From Actinokineospora spheciospongiae (GTDB taxonomy: Bacteria; Actinomycetota; Actinomycetes; Mycobacteriales; Pseudonocardiaceae): a stretch of DNA of 51,423 nucleotides. Shown one piece after another: positions 18,657 to 26,639 of the stretch (position 1 is its first letter; each line of letters opens with the position of its first letter). The position numbers were made by a program, and so were the translations under genes. The stretch spans positions 1 to 51,423 of the forward strand of contig NZ_AYXG01000070.1 in assembly GCF_000564855.1 (NCBI RefSeq), written 5' to 3'. The notes under the pieces were generated by a model. The model was not told the origin of the DNA. It saw only the letters and a program-made list of their open reading frames with translations, and made no database searches.

Positions 18657-18685
18657 CTGAATCAGTTGGTGTAAGTTTGATTCAG
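18657..18685. promoter_or_regulatory. Inverted-repeat operator before the XRE gene
   Basis: CTGAATCA (18657-18664) and its exact complement TGATTCAG (18678-18685) are separated by 13 bases, giving 21 bases centre to centre, two helical turns. A TAGTCT box (18653-18658) overlaps the left arm and fits a -10. The XRE protein encoded 20 bases downstream is the obvious candidate ligand (autoregulation). Confidence 0.65.
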
Positions 18686-18704
18686 CAGCTTCGGGGGAGG
18701 CGTC

Positions 18705-19040
18705 ATGACACAGACGAGCGGTGCGGTGTTCGACCGTGCTCGGGAGGTGGCCGGGCTCAGCCAGCGCGAGCTCGCCGCCGCGACCGGCATTTCCCAGTCC
18801 ACCCTGTCGAGGATCATGTCCGGCGAGCGTACGGCGAAGGTGTCCGAGGTGGTGGCGATCGCTTGGGCGACTGGTCACACTGTCGCCCAACTGACCGCCG
18901 ACGCAACGGTGGCCGAGCGAGCTGAGTGCGCGGCGCGGTCGACCAATGGGTCGAACATGGAGCAGATGCGGGGATCGCTGCTGCACTTCCTGGAATTGAA
19001 CGACTACCTCAACGATCAAGCCATCCCCGCCACCGTCTGA
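18705..19040 (+). CDS. XRE-family HTH regulator
   Basis: 111 residues. The N-terminal Cro/C1-type HTH reads FDRAREVAGLSQRELAAATG then ISQSTLSRIMSGER and VSEVVAIAWATGHTVAQL. The C-terminal 40 residues are helical without homology that I recognise. ATG 18705 follows a strong GGGGGAGG. It opens a compact operon with an ImmA/IrrE peptidase 17 bases later and a PIN-like gene overlapping that. In ImmA/XRE pairs the peptidase classically cleaves or inactivates the HTH repressor, so this protein is likely both repressor of its own operon and substrate or antitoxin. Codon use is less GC-biased than in the flanking genes, suggesting acquisition. Confidence 0.88.
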   Translation: MTQTSGAVFDRAREVAGLSQRELAAATGISQSTLSRIMSGERTAKVSEVVAIAWATGHTVAQLTADATVAERAECAARSTNGSNMEQMRGSLLHFLELNDYLNDQAIPATV

Positions 19041-19057
19041 TCGAGCCGAGAGACATC

Positions 19058-19930
19058 GTGGACCCCGAGCGCGAAGGCCGCACCGAGGCGGTGCGTTTCC
19101 GCCAAGCGAATCACCTGGGCACACAGCCATTGGGTGATCTGATCACCATCGTGGAACAGACGACCGGCATCGATGTGGCGGTTCTGGACACGGGGCCGGA
19201 TGAACACGGCCTCACGATGAGAGATCCCGCCACCGAAACGGTGTTCATCGGTGTTGCGCGCACACGACACCCGATGCGACAACGGAGCACGCTCGCCCAC
19301 GAGCTCGGACACGTCCTGTTCGAGGACTGGGGGGTGTGGTCGTCGGATGACAGCGGGGGAGAGACGGGGCGCAGCCCCGGCGAAGTTCGTGCCGACGCTT
19401 TCGCGCGCCACCTGCTGCTGCCGATCGAGGGCCTCGGGGAACTCGTGAAAAGACCAGGAGCGGTCAACCAGACTGTTCTCTCCAGCGTCGTGCAGCGGTT
19501 CATGGTGTCCCCCGCGATAGCCGCCATCGCTCTGCGCCAAGCCGGGTGGATCGACTACACGACGAAACAGGCGTGGATGGGACTGACGGCCCCGCAGTTG
19601 GCTGCTCGGTTCGGTTGGATCGATCTGTACCGCGCGTTGCAGGAGGAGTCCGACAGGAGGAGACCGCCGCAGCGCCTCTTGGCGCGTGCGATCAGGGGTT
19701 ATGTGGAGGGCGTGGTCTCCGCCCAGACAATCGCCACGCTGCGCGGCACGCCCTTGGATGTCGCTGAGGCGGATCTGCGCGAGGCAGGCGTTCGTCCCGT
19801 GGAGGCGGTGCCGGTCTGGGCAGATCTGGATGAATTGCCTGGCGTGCGGGTCGACCTTGACGCTCTTGACGCCGATCTCGCCCGTGTTGACAACGATGTC
19901 CCTGGACAGACGGCACGAGAGCGGGAATGA
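19058..19930 (+). CDS. ImmA/IrrE-family metallopeptidase
   Basis: About 290 residues from the GTG at 19058. The zinc site HELGH lies at residues 81-85 within STLAHELGHVLFEDW, and a downstream EVRADAFARHLLLP supplies the likely third ligand (Glu). These are the COG2856 hallmarks. The N-terminal part (GDLITIVEQTTGIDVAVLD) fits the family. The C-terminal 120 residues (from YTTKQAWMGLTAPQLAARFG) form an extra helical region, perhaps for binding the HTH partner. The start is moderately uncertain because the frame is open further upstream, overlapping the XRE gene. The stop overlaps the PIN gene ATG by four bases. GC is lower than in flanking genes. Confidence 0.88.
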   Translation: MDPEREGRTEAVRFRQANHLGTQPLGDLITIVEQTTGIDVAVLDTGPDEHGLTMRDPATETVFIGVARTRHPMRQRSTLAHELGHVLFEDWGVWSSDDSGGETGRSPGEVRADAFARHLLLPIEGLGELVKRPGAVNQTVLSSVVQRFMVSPAIAAIALRQAGWIDYTTKQAWMGLTAPQLAARFGWIDLYRALQEESDRRRPPQRLLARAIRGYVEGVVSAQTIATLRGTPLDVAEADLREAGVRPVEAVPVWADLDELPGVRVDLDALDADLARVDNDVPGQTARERE

Positions 19931-20540
19931 CGCAGCTTCCCATCATCGATGCGGGTCCTGGCCTGAACTTTCTGTCAATCGGGAAGGAGCGCATTCTCAT
20001 CAAGGCGCTCGGTCCGCTCAGTACTCCGGAGGCGGTCCGGGATGAACTGCTGCGCAAGGCCGAACATGATCGCCGGTTCCGGCGCGTTCTCACGACTTGG
20101 CCCAAGTTGACCGCCAGGTGGGTTGAGGTGCTGTCCGACAGTCAGACACCGGAACTCGCCGCGGTGGTCCGGAGGATCACGCAACTCCCCATGGCCCAGC
20201 GCATGAAGACGTCCAAGACTTGGGTGAGACCATGGTCGTTGCGCACGCGGTCGTCGCGGCCGAGGCAGGCCAGGAGGTGATCGTCCTCATCGATGACAGC
20301 GAGGGCGCGCGAATGGCGACCAAGGAATGCGCCAGGCTGGACCGCCTCCGTGCAAGCGGTCGCTCTGTCGGAACGATCAAACTGGTGAACACGCGGACCG
20401 TCTTGGAACTCCAAGCGGGTCAGTTGATCGCTGATCGAGGAGAGATGCGCACCATCTACAACCAGATGCGCGGGCTCGACGATGGGCTGCCACCGATCGA
20501 AGGAACGGACCTCCTCACCACCAAGCGCTGGTCTCGGTGA
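19927..20540 (+). pseudogene. PIN-like RNase, split by a one-base frameshift
   Basis: Reading 19927-20217 gives LPIIDAGPGLNFLSIG at the N-terminus (first acidic residue of a PIN fold) and continues to QRMKTSK. The frame one base back then gives DLGETMVVAHAVVAAE and VIVLIDDSEGARMATKE (middle and distal acidic residues), followed by a helical end to the stop at 20540. The joined protein would be about 204 residues. As written, the first frame runs on to a non-homologous stop at 20280, and the second frame has only a TTG start at 20220. A missing G after AAG at 20215-20217 explains the break. PIN proteins are Mg-dependent RNases, often toxins. Whether the break is a true inactivation or a sequencing error cannot be told here. 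Confidence 0.7.
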
Positions 20541-20882
20541 CACGGGGTGAGTGGCAGCCTCCGGAAATGAACCCGACCAGCCCTGGGGCGCGGTCATGTT
20601 GCGCGTGGTCCGGCAGCGGCGTTCGACTTGGTCGTCTCTGACTTCCAGGTGCGCGGCGTTGGTGAACGCGGTCGGGCAGGCCGGTTGAGTGGCTGGTTCC
20701 ACCGCTCGACCATGTTCTCGACCACCTCGTCGGTGATCGAGGAGGCGGCCGGGTACGACGAGGAATTTCGCTACACACGGCGATCTACGGTAACTTGGAG
20801 CCACCTTTACTGTCGCCCTGCTGCAGGTGGTATAAACCAATCCAGCGGTGCGGCTGTCCGTGTGAAGGATTACCCGGACTTG
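20541..20882. other. Intergenic region before the sugar transporter
   Basis: No gene supported. The middle (about 20600-20780) gives short unconserved peptides in several frames on both strands, with no recognisable transposase motif. The right part is unusually AT-rich for this DNA and includes TATAAA at 20831-20836. Confidence 0.4.
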
Positions 20883-20911
20883 TTGACAGATGTTTGCCAT
20901 CTGGCCAAACT
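20883..20911 (+). promoter_or_regulatory. Promoter with near-palindromic operator for the ABC importer
   Basis: TTGACA at 20883-20888 is a consensus -35. After a 17-base spacer, CAAACT at 20906-20911 can serve as a -10. The spacer and -10 carry an imperfect palindrome beginning GTTTG and ending CAAAC (20892-20910), placed where a LacI-type repressor of a sugar operon could block polymerase. Confidence 0.5.
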
Positions 20912-20945
20912 GCGCAACATCACGCAACTGGATCGGGTGGTGGCG

Positions 20946-22352
20946 ATGCGATCGACCAGGCTGACAGCCCTTGCTGCGGCGTCCGTGCTCGTGCTCACGG
21001 CCTGTGGTGGCGGGGGGTCGGACTCGGGTTCCGGCGGTGGCGAGGCGCAGTTGACCCTCCCGGGTGTGGACGAGTACCTGAACGCGCCGTGTCCGGAGGT
21101 GGGGACCAAGCCCGCCACCGACAAGGAGTTCACCTACTGGTCGATGTGGACCGCCGACGAGCCGCAGGGGAAGGTGCTCGGGAAGGCGATCAGGTGCTTC
21201 ACCGAGAAGACCGGTGTGCAGGTGAATGTGCAGTGGTTGGGGCGCAAGCTGCTGACCCAGAACGTGGCGCCCGCCCTGAACACCGACACCGTGCCGGACC
21301 TGTTCGACCAGGACGTCAGCCAGGTGAAGGCGGCGATCGTGGCGCCGGGTGGGACGCAGACGGTCGAGGACGTGCTCGACTACAAGGTCGGTGAGGGTGA
21401 CAAGCGGGTGCGGGACGTCATCCCGGCGACCTCCTGGGACTTCCCGGCCAACAAGGACGCCGACGGCAAGATCTTCGAGATCCCGTACGAGCTGATCGGC
21501 AACGCCTGGTGGTACAACAAGGACCTGGTGAAGGACTTCCAGGCGCCCAAGACCGTCGACGAGCTGTTCGGGCTGTTCGACAAGGCCAAGGCCGACGGGC
21601 TCGCCGCCGTCAGCCAGGACGGTGACATCGACTTCTACAACGCCTACTTCTACACCCAGATCGCCGAGCGGTACGTGGGCGCGGGTGGCCTGGAGAAGGT
21701 GGCGTTGGACAAGTCCGGGCAGGCGTGGCTGTCGGACCCGAACCTGGCCAAGGCCGCCGAGCCGGTGGAGAAGCTGGCCAAGGGGCAGTACCTGGTCGAC
21801 GGGTGGGACGCGGCGAAGTTCCCGCAGGTGCAGCAGCGGTGGGCCGACGGCGAGTCCGCGTACCTGTTCCTGGGGAGCTGGGCGCCGAGCGAGACCCGCG
21901 AGTACCTGAGCAAGCAGGGTGGGGACAAGGGCATCGCCTACGCCACCTTCCAGTTCCCGCAGCCCGACGGCGCCGAGCACAAGGTCGTGGAGCAGTTGCC
22001 GCTCGGGTTCGCGGTGACCAAGAAGGCCAAGCACCCGGAGGCGGCCAAGGCGTTCATCGCCTACACGCTGAACAAGGACATCCTGTCGGGCATCCCGGCG
22101 GTGGCCGACAACCTGACCCCGCGCGCCGACCTGGCCGTGCCGGACTCGCTCAAGGACATCAAGGCCGTGCTGGAGTCCGACGCCGAGCACACCATCTTCA
22201 TGGACGGGCTCGACGCGCTCTCCGGCGGCAAGTGGGTGGAGTCGGTGTTCTACCCGCTCAACAACGACCTGCTCAAGGGCAAGCTGACCGCGAAGCAGTT
22301 CGTCGAGGGGCTGGCCGCCAAGCAGGCCGAGTTCTGGAAGACGAACAACTGA
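20946..22352 (+). CDS. ABC transporter sugar-binding lipoprotein (CUT1 type)
   Basis: 468 residues from ATG 20946 (two in-frame GTGs lie just upstream). A lipoprotein signal LTALAAASVLVLTAC ends in the lipobox LTAC, so the mature protein is tethered outside the membrane. The rest is a type-1 extracellular solute-binding protein: EFTYWSMWTADEPQGKVL, GVQVNVQWLGRKLL, PDLFDQDVSQVKAAI, and the ligand-cleft Trp/Tyr-rich parts ELIGNAWWYNKDLVKDF and DGESAYLFLGSWAPSE. A glucoside or oligosaccharide ligand is likely, but the specific sugar cannot be read. The stop shares one base with the downstream permease ATG (TGATG). Confidence 0.93.
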   Translation: MRSTRLTALAAASVLVLTACGGGGSDSGSGGGEAQLTLPGVDEYLNAPCPEVGTKPATDKEFTYWSMWTADEPQGKVLGKAIRCFTEKTGVQVNVQWLGRKLLTQNVAPALNTDTVPDLFDQDVSQVKAAIVAPGGTQTVEDVLDYKVGEGDKRVRDVIPATSWDFPANKDADGKIFEIPYELIGNAWWYNKDLVKDFQAPKTVDELFGLFDKAKADGLAAVSQDGDIDFYNAYFYTQIAERYVGAGGLEKVALDKSGQAWLSDPNLAKAAEPVEKLAKGQYLVDGWDAAKFPQVQQRWADGESAYLFLGSWAPSETREYLSKQGGDKGIAYATFQFPQPDGAEHKVVEQLPLGFAVTKKAKHPEAAKAFIAYTLNKDILSGIPAVADNLTPRADLAVPDSLKDIKAVLESDAEHTIFMDGLDALSGGKWVESVFYPLNNDLLKGKLTAKQFVEGLAAKQAEFWKTNN

Positions 22353-23296
22353 TGGCGACGGTGACCGCACCCGCCGAGGGGCGCACCTCCTCGGCGGGTG
22401 CCCACCTGTCGAGGAAGAAGCGGCTGTTCTTCCCGTTCTTCCTGCCCGCCGTCACGCTGTACGTGCTGTTCCTGCTGGTGCCGACCGTGGCGACCGTGGT
22501 CCTGGGGTTCACGTCCTGGTCCGGGGCGGGGGACACGCCGCGGTTCACCGGTTTGGACAACTACGGCGAGCTGATCGCCTCGGACGCGTTCCGGTACTCG
22601 TTCCTCAACACCGTGCTCTACATCGTGGCCGGTGGGGTCGGGACGTTCCTGCTGGCGTTCCTGTTCACCATGGTGCTGCGGGAGATGCGCGGCGGGAAGG
22701 TCGTGCGGGCGGTCCTGTTCTTCCCCAACATCGTGGCGCCGGTGGCGCTGGGGATGTTCTTCGGGATCATCCTGGTCTACCGGCCCAACCGGCAGGGCCT
22801 GGCCAACTACCTGCTGGAGTCCGTGGGCATCGACGCGGTGAAGTTCCTGGCGCCGGAGAACATCACCTGGGTGGTGACCGGCTGCCTGATCTGGGCCAGC
22901 TCCGGCTTCTACATCACCATCCTGATGGCCGCCGTGGACCGCATCCCGCCGTACCTCTACGAGGACTCCGACATCGCCGGGGCCACCCCGTGGCAGAAGT
23001 TCCGGCACGTCACCCTGCCGCTGACCTGGGACGTGGTCGGGGTGGCCGGGGTGCTCTGGACGATCTCGGCGATCAAGATCTTCGAGCTGGTGTTCGTGCT
23101 CGCCGGGCCGGGCACCTACTCGCCGCCGATCCGGTCCTGGACCCTCGGCGTCTACGTGTTCGACCGCTCGTTCGGCGACCAGGGCGCCCCGCAGTACGGC
23201 ATGGCCTGCGCGGCGGCGGTCGTGATGATCCTGCTGGTGTCGGTCCTGGTCGTCCTGCTGCGCAGGCTCATGCGCCGCGACACGATCCAGTATTGA
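22352..23296 (+). CDS. Sugar ABC transporter permease, MalF-like
   Basis: 314 residues with six predicted membrane helices, beginning FFPFFLPAVTLYVLFLLVP. The cytoplasmic EAA loop that docks with the ATPase reads EDSDIAGATPWQKFRHVTLPL minus its last residue and lies near residue 210. It is translated together with the binding protein (overlapping TGATG). It forms the first half of the membrane channel with the next gene. Confidence 0.94.
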   Translation: MATVTAPAEGRTSSAGAHLSRKKRLFFPFFLPAVTLYVLFLLVPTVATVVLGFTSWSGAGDTPRFTGLDNYGELIASDAFRYSFLNTVLYIVAGGVGTFLLAFLFTMVLREMRGGKVVRAVLFFPNIVAPVALGMFFGIILVYRPNRQGLANYLLESVGIDAVKFLAPENITWVVTGCLIWASSGFYITILMAAVDRIPPYLYEDSDIAGATPWQKFRHVTLPLTWDVVGVAGVLWTISAIKIFELVFVLAGPGTYSPPIRSWTLGVYVFDRSFGDQGAPQYGMACAAAVVMILLVSVLVVLLRRLMRRDTIQY

Positions 23297-23309
23297 CGGG
23301 GAGCGCCTT

Positions 23310-24230
23310 GTGACTTCGACAGTGGACGAGCGGCTGGGCGGACCCGTCCGCAAGCCGCCGCGCAAGCCCAAGCCCGCGCCGACCGCGCGCGGGTTCAGCC
23401 CGCTGCGCGCGCTGGGCATGGCCGTGGTGTGGCTGTTCACCGCGCTCAACGTGCTGGTGCTGTACTGGCTGGTGATGGCGGCGTTCAAGTCGCCGATCGA
23501 GATCTTCACCAAGCCGTTCGCCCTGCCGTCGTACTGGATCGAGCGCGGGCAGGCGTTCCGGAACCTGGCCTACGCGTGGAACAACGCCGGGTTCGGTCGC
23601 GCGTTCGTCATCACCGTGGTCCTGGTGGCGGTGTCGTCGGTGGCGATCGTGCTGCTGGCCGCGCCCGCCGCCTACGCGCTGACCCGGTTGGGGGTGCGCG
23701 GGGCCAACGGGTTGACCAACTTCGTCGCGATCGGCATGGGCATCCCGTTCCAGACCGTGGTGATCCCGCTGTTCATCGGCATGGCGGAGCTGGACCTGAC
23801 GAACAACCTGTTCGGGCTGTTCCTGATCTACGTGGCGCTGTCGCTGCCGTTCACCGTCTTCCTGCTCACCGGGTTCTTCCGGTCGCTGCCCGACGAGCTG
23901 GAGGAGGCCGCCGCGATCGACGGCGCCTCCCCGGCGCGGACGTTCTTCACCATCATGCTGCCGCTGGCGCGCGGTGGGCTGATCACCGCGCTGATCCTCA
24001 ACGCCATCGGCCTGTGGAACGAGACGCTGCTGTCGATCGTGTTCCTCAACGAGAACGCCAACTTCACCCTGGCCCGCGCGCTGTTCGCGTTCAACAGCGC
24101 GGCGAGCTACCAGTCCGAGTACGGCGGCCTGGTCGCCGGGGTGGCGATCGTGGTGCTGCCGATGCTCGTGCTCTACGTCCTGCTGGCCCGCCGGATCATC
24201 ACCGGTCTCACCCTCGGCGCGGGCAAGTAG
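23310..24230 (+). CDS. Sugar ABC transporter permease, MalG-like
   Basis: 306 residues. A basic, Pro-rich N-terminal tail (RKPPRKPKPAPTARGF) precedes six predicted helices. The EAA motif EEAAAIDGASPARTFFTIML, near residue 200, is canonical. The GTG start at 23310 follows a GGGGAG site and is 13 bases after the previous permease. It completes the heterodimeric channel. Confidence 0.94.
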   Translation: MTSTVDERLGGPVRKPPRKPKPAPTARGFSPLRALGMAVVWLFTALNVLVLYWLVMAAFKSPIEIFTKPFALPSYWIERGQAFRNLAYAWNNAGFGRAFVITVVLVAVSSVAIVLLAAPAAYALTRLGVRGANGLTNFVAIGMGIPFQTVVIPLFIGMAELDLTNNLFGLFLIYVALSLPFTVFLLTGFFRSLPDELEEAAAIDGASPARTFFTIMLPLARGGLITALILNAIGLWNETLLSIVFLNENANFTLARALFAFNSAASYQSEYGGLVAGVAIVVLPMLVLYVLLARRIITGLTLGAGK

Positions 24231-24254
24231 CCCCGACCGGGAAAGGCAGTCCCC

Positions 24255-25355
24255 ATGGCAACGGTCAGCTTCGCGGGCACCACGCGCTACTACGCGGGCA
24301 ACCCCGTCCCGGCCGTCGACGGTCTGGACCTGGAGGTCGCCGACGGGGAGTTCCTGGTGCTCGTCGGCCCGTCCGGCTGCGGCAAGTCCACCACCCTGCG
24401 GATGCTCGCGGGCCTGGAGGGCGTCGACGGCGGCACGATCCACATCGGCGAGCGCGACGTCACCGACCTGCCGCCGAAGGAACGCGACATCGCCATGGTG
24501 TTCCAGAACTACGCGCTCTACCCGCACATGACGGTGGGGGAGAACATCGGCTTCCACCTCAAGATCGCCAAGATGGCGAAGTCCGAGCGCGAGAGCAGGG
24601 TGCGCGAGGCGGCGGCGCTGCTGGGCCTGACCGACTACCTCGACCGCAAGCCCGCCAAGCTCTCCGGCGGCCAGCGCCAGCGGGTGGCGATGGGCCGGGC
24701 GATCGTGCGCTCCCCGCAGGTCTTCTGCATGGACGAGCCGCTGTCCAACCTGGACGCGAAGCTGCGCGTGCAGACCCGCACGCAGATCGCCTCGTTGCAG
24801 CGGCGGCTGGGCGTCACGACGATCTACGTCACCCACGACCAGGTCGAGGCGATGACGATGGGCGACCGGGTGGCGGTGCTCAAGGACGGTCTCCTGCAAC
24901 AGTGCGACACGCCGATCGGCCTGTTCGGCAAGCCCGCCAACCTCTTCGTCGCCGGGTTCATCGGCTCCCCGGCGATGAACCTGATCGTCGGGACGGTGTC
25001 CGGTGAGTCGGCGGAGGTGGACGGTTCCGCGATCCCGTTGACCCCGGCCCAGCGCGCGGCCCTGACCTCGGAGGCGGTCGTCGTCGGCGTGCGCCCCGAG
25101 GGCTGGGAGATCAAGGCCCCCGGCGACGGCATCCCGGCCACGGTCGAGGTCGTGGAGGAACTGGGCAGCGACCAGTACCTGTACTGCTCCACGTCCACCT
25201 CCCGGGTGTCGGTGGACGGCGGCGCCCCGGAGCCCATCGCGGTCCGCGCCCCCGGCATGTCCCCGTGGCAGCGCGGCGAAAAGCTCGGACTCGTCCCGGT
25301 CCCGGGCGCGGTGCACCTCTTCGACGCCGCCACCGGCGCCCGCCTGCCCGACTGA
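24255..25355 (+). CDS. Sugar ABC transporter ATPase, UgpC/MsmX family
   Basis: 366 residues. Walker A GPSGCGKST at 38-46, Q-loop FQNYALYPHMTVGENI, signature LSGGQRQRVAMGRAI, Walker B VFCMDEPLSNLDAKLR and H-loop YVTHDQVEAMTMGDR are all present. A C-terminal TOBE/OB-fold region of about 130 residues is typical of MsmX/UgpC ATPases, which can serve several sugar importers. Having its own ATPase makes this operon complete. The stop codon lies inside the downstream hairpin. Confidence 0.96.
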   Translation: MATVSFAGTTRYYAGNPVPAVDGLDLEVADGEFLVLVGPSGCGKSTTLRMLAGLEGVDGGTIHIGERDVTDLPPKERDIAMVFQNYALYPHMTVGENIGFHLKIAKMAKSERESRVREAAALLGLTDYLDRKPAKLSGGQRQRVAMGRAIVRSPQVFCMDEPLSNLDAKLRVQTRTQIASLQRRLGVTTIYVTHDQVEAMTMGDRVAVLKDGLLQQCDTPIGLFGKPANLFVAGFIGSPAMNLIVGTVSGESAEVDGSAIPLTPAQRAALTSEAVVVGVRPEGWEIKAPGDGIPATVEVVEELGSDQYLYCSTSTSRVSVDGGAPEPIAVRAPGMSPWQRGEKLGLVPVPGAVHLFDAATGARLPD

Positions 25356-25404
25356 CACGCGAACGGGCCGCCTCCGCGTCGGAGGCGGCCCGTTCGCGTG
25401 TCAG
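25352..25404. terminator. Bidirectional hairpin containing both convergent stop codons
   Basis: A perfect 25-bp inverted repeat with a 3-base loop (25377-25379). The left arm begins CTGACACGCGAACGGGCC, and the right arm is its exact complement ending at 25404. The ATPase stop TGA (25353-25355) is in the left arm and the MFS stop (25401-25403) in the right arm, at symmetric positions. Confidence 0.9.
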
Positions 25405-26639
25405 GGGACGTTCTTGATGCGCCGCACCAGGACCGCGCCCAGCAGCCCCAGCAGCGCCGTGACCGCGAACAGCGCCGGGTACCCGCCGAGCGAGGACACC
25501 AGCGGGGCGGCGATGACCGGGCCGAGCACGTGCGGCAGCGAGTTCGCCACGCTGATCACCCCGAGGTCCCGGCCCCGGTCGCCGTCGGTCGGCAGGACCT
25601 GGGTGATCAGCGCCTGGTCCACCGACACGTACACCCCGTACCCGAGGCCCAGCAGGACCGCCGACAGCACGGTCACCGGCCACGTCGGCCACACCGCCAG
25701 CGGCGCCGACCCGGCCGCGATCACCAGCCCCGCCGCCGTCACCAGGCCCTTGCGCCTGCCCAGCCGGTCCGACACCACCCCGCCGACGAACGCCGACACC
25801 ACGATGCCGACGGTGTAGATCAGCACCAGCAGCAGCAGGCCCTGCTCGGCGCGCTTGCCGGGGAACAGCTCCGCGTACCTGATCTCGTCGCGCAGGAAGT
25901 ACAGCAGGTACAGGGTTCCGGTGGCGTTGCCGAGCTGGATCAGGAACCGCGTCAGCCAGGCCCACCGGAAGTCCGCGTCCGTGCGCAGGCCGGTGGTGAA
26001 CGACGCCAGGAACCCGCGCAGCCGCAGCGGGGGCAGCGCGACGGCGGCCCGGTCGTCGCGGACCCAGAACAGGAACGGCAGCACCAGCACCAGCAGCACC
26101 CCGGCGACGAGCGCGTACCCGCCCACCACCAGCGTCACCAGCGCCGTGCCCGCCAGCGTCGCCATCGGTTGAGTCGCGCCGACCCAGGCGCTCACGACCC
26201 CGCGCTGCCGCACCGGGACCTGGTCGGGGACGGTGGCGACCAGACCGGCCAGCATCGCGCTCAGCGCCACCTGCACCACGACCCAGCCCGCGGCGACCCC
26301 GGCCACCGTCGACTGGCCCAGCAGGAACAGCAGGCCCGCCGCGGCCAGGACCGCGCCACCGGCCACCCACGGCTTGCGCCTGCCGAAGCGGGAGGTGGTG
26401 CGGTCGGACAGGGCGCCCGCCAGCGGGTTGGCGACCACGGCCACCAGCGCGCCGAGCCCGGTCACGAACCCGAGCGCCGACTCCTTGTCCGCGGGCGCGA
26501 TGACCGCGAGCTGCTGCGCCAGCAGCACCTGCACCGGGGTGTAGAGCGCGGTCCACAGGCCCAGGCTGGCCAGGGCCATGCCGCCGACGAACCGCCTGCC
26601 GACCCGCGGCTGCGCCGAGACCGGCGCGACCGCGGTCAC
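25401..26639 (-). CDS. MFS transporter, probable exporter of the cluster
   Basis: 412 residues with about 12 predicted membrane helices. The loop between TM2 and TM3 has the MFS A-motif variant SDRTTSRFGRRKPWV, and a second copy occurs mid-protein (SDRLGRRKG). The arrangement resembles GPH-like or drug-efflux MFS proteins; an exporter role is inferred from its position as last gene of the KSIII-ACP-KS-GMC operon. The GTG start overlaps the GMC stop by four bases (GTGA), so it is translationally coupled to it. A sugar symporter is an alternative because a sugar importer lies next door, but that operon converges on it and is separately terminated. Confidence 0.88.
   Translation of the reverse strand: MTAVAPVSAQPRVGRRFVGGMALASLGLWTALYTPVQVLLAQQLAVIAPADKESALGFVTGLGALVAVVANPLAGALSDRTTSRFGRRKPWVAGGAVLAAAGLLFLLGQSTVAGVAAGWVVVQVALSAMLAGLVATVPDQVPVRQRGVVSAWVGATQPMATLAGTALVTLVVGGYALVAGVLLVLVLPFLFWVRDDRAAVALPPLRLRGFLASFTTGLRTDADFRWAWLTRFLIQLGNATGTLYLLYFLRDEIRYAELFPGKRAEQGLLLLVLIYTVGIVVSAFVGGVVSDRLGRRKGLVTAAGLVIAAGSAPLAVWPTWPVTVLSAVLLGLGYGVYVSVDQALITQVLPTDGDRGRDLGVISVANSLPHVLGPVIAAPLVSSLGGYPALFAVTALLGLLGAVLVRRIKNVP

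Noticed and set aside
20205..20225. Programmed -1 frameshift in the PIN-like gene
   Set aside because: The local bases (TCCAAGACT) do not form an X XXY YYZ slippery heptamer and no following pseudoknot is evident.
20515..20778. Transposase fragment on the minus strand before the sugar importer
   Set aside because: The translation is Pro/Arg-rich without a DDE motif or flanking inverted repeats.
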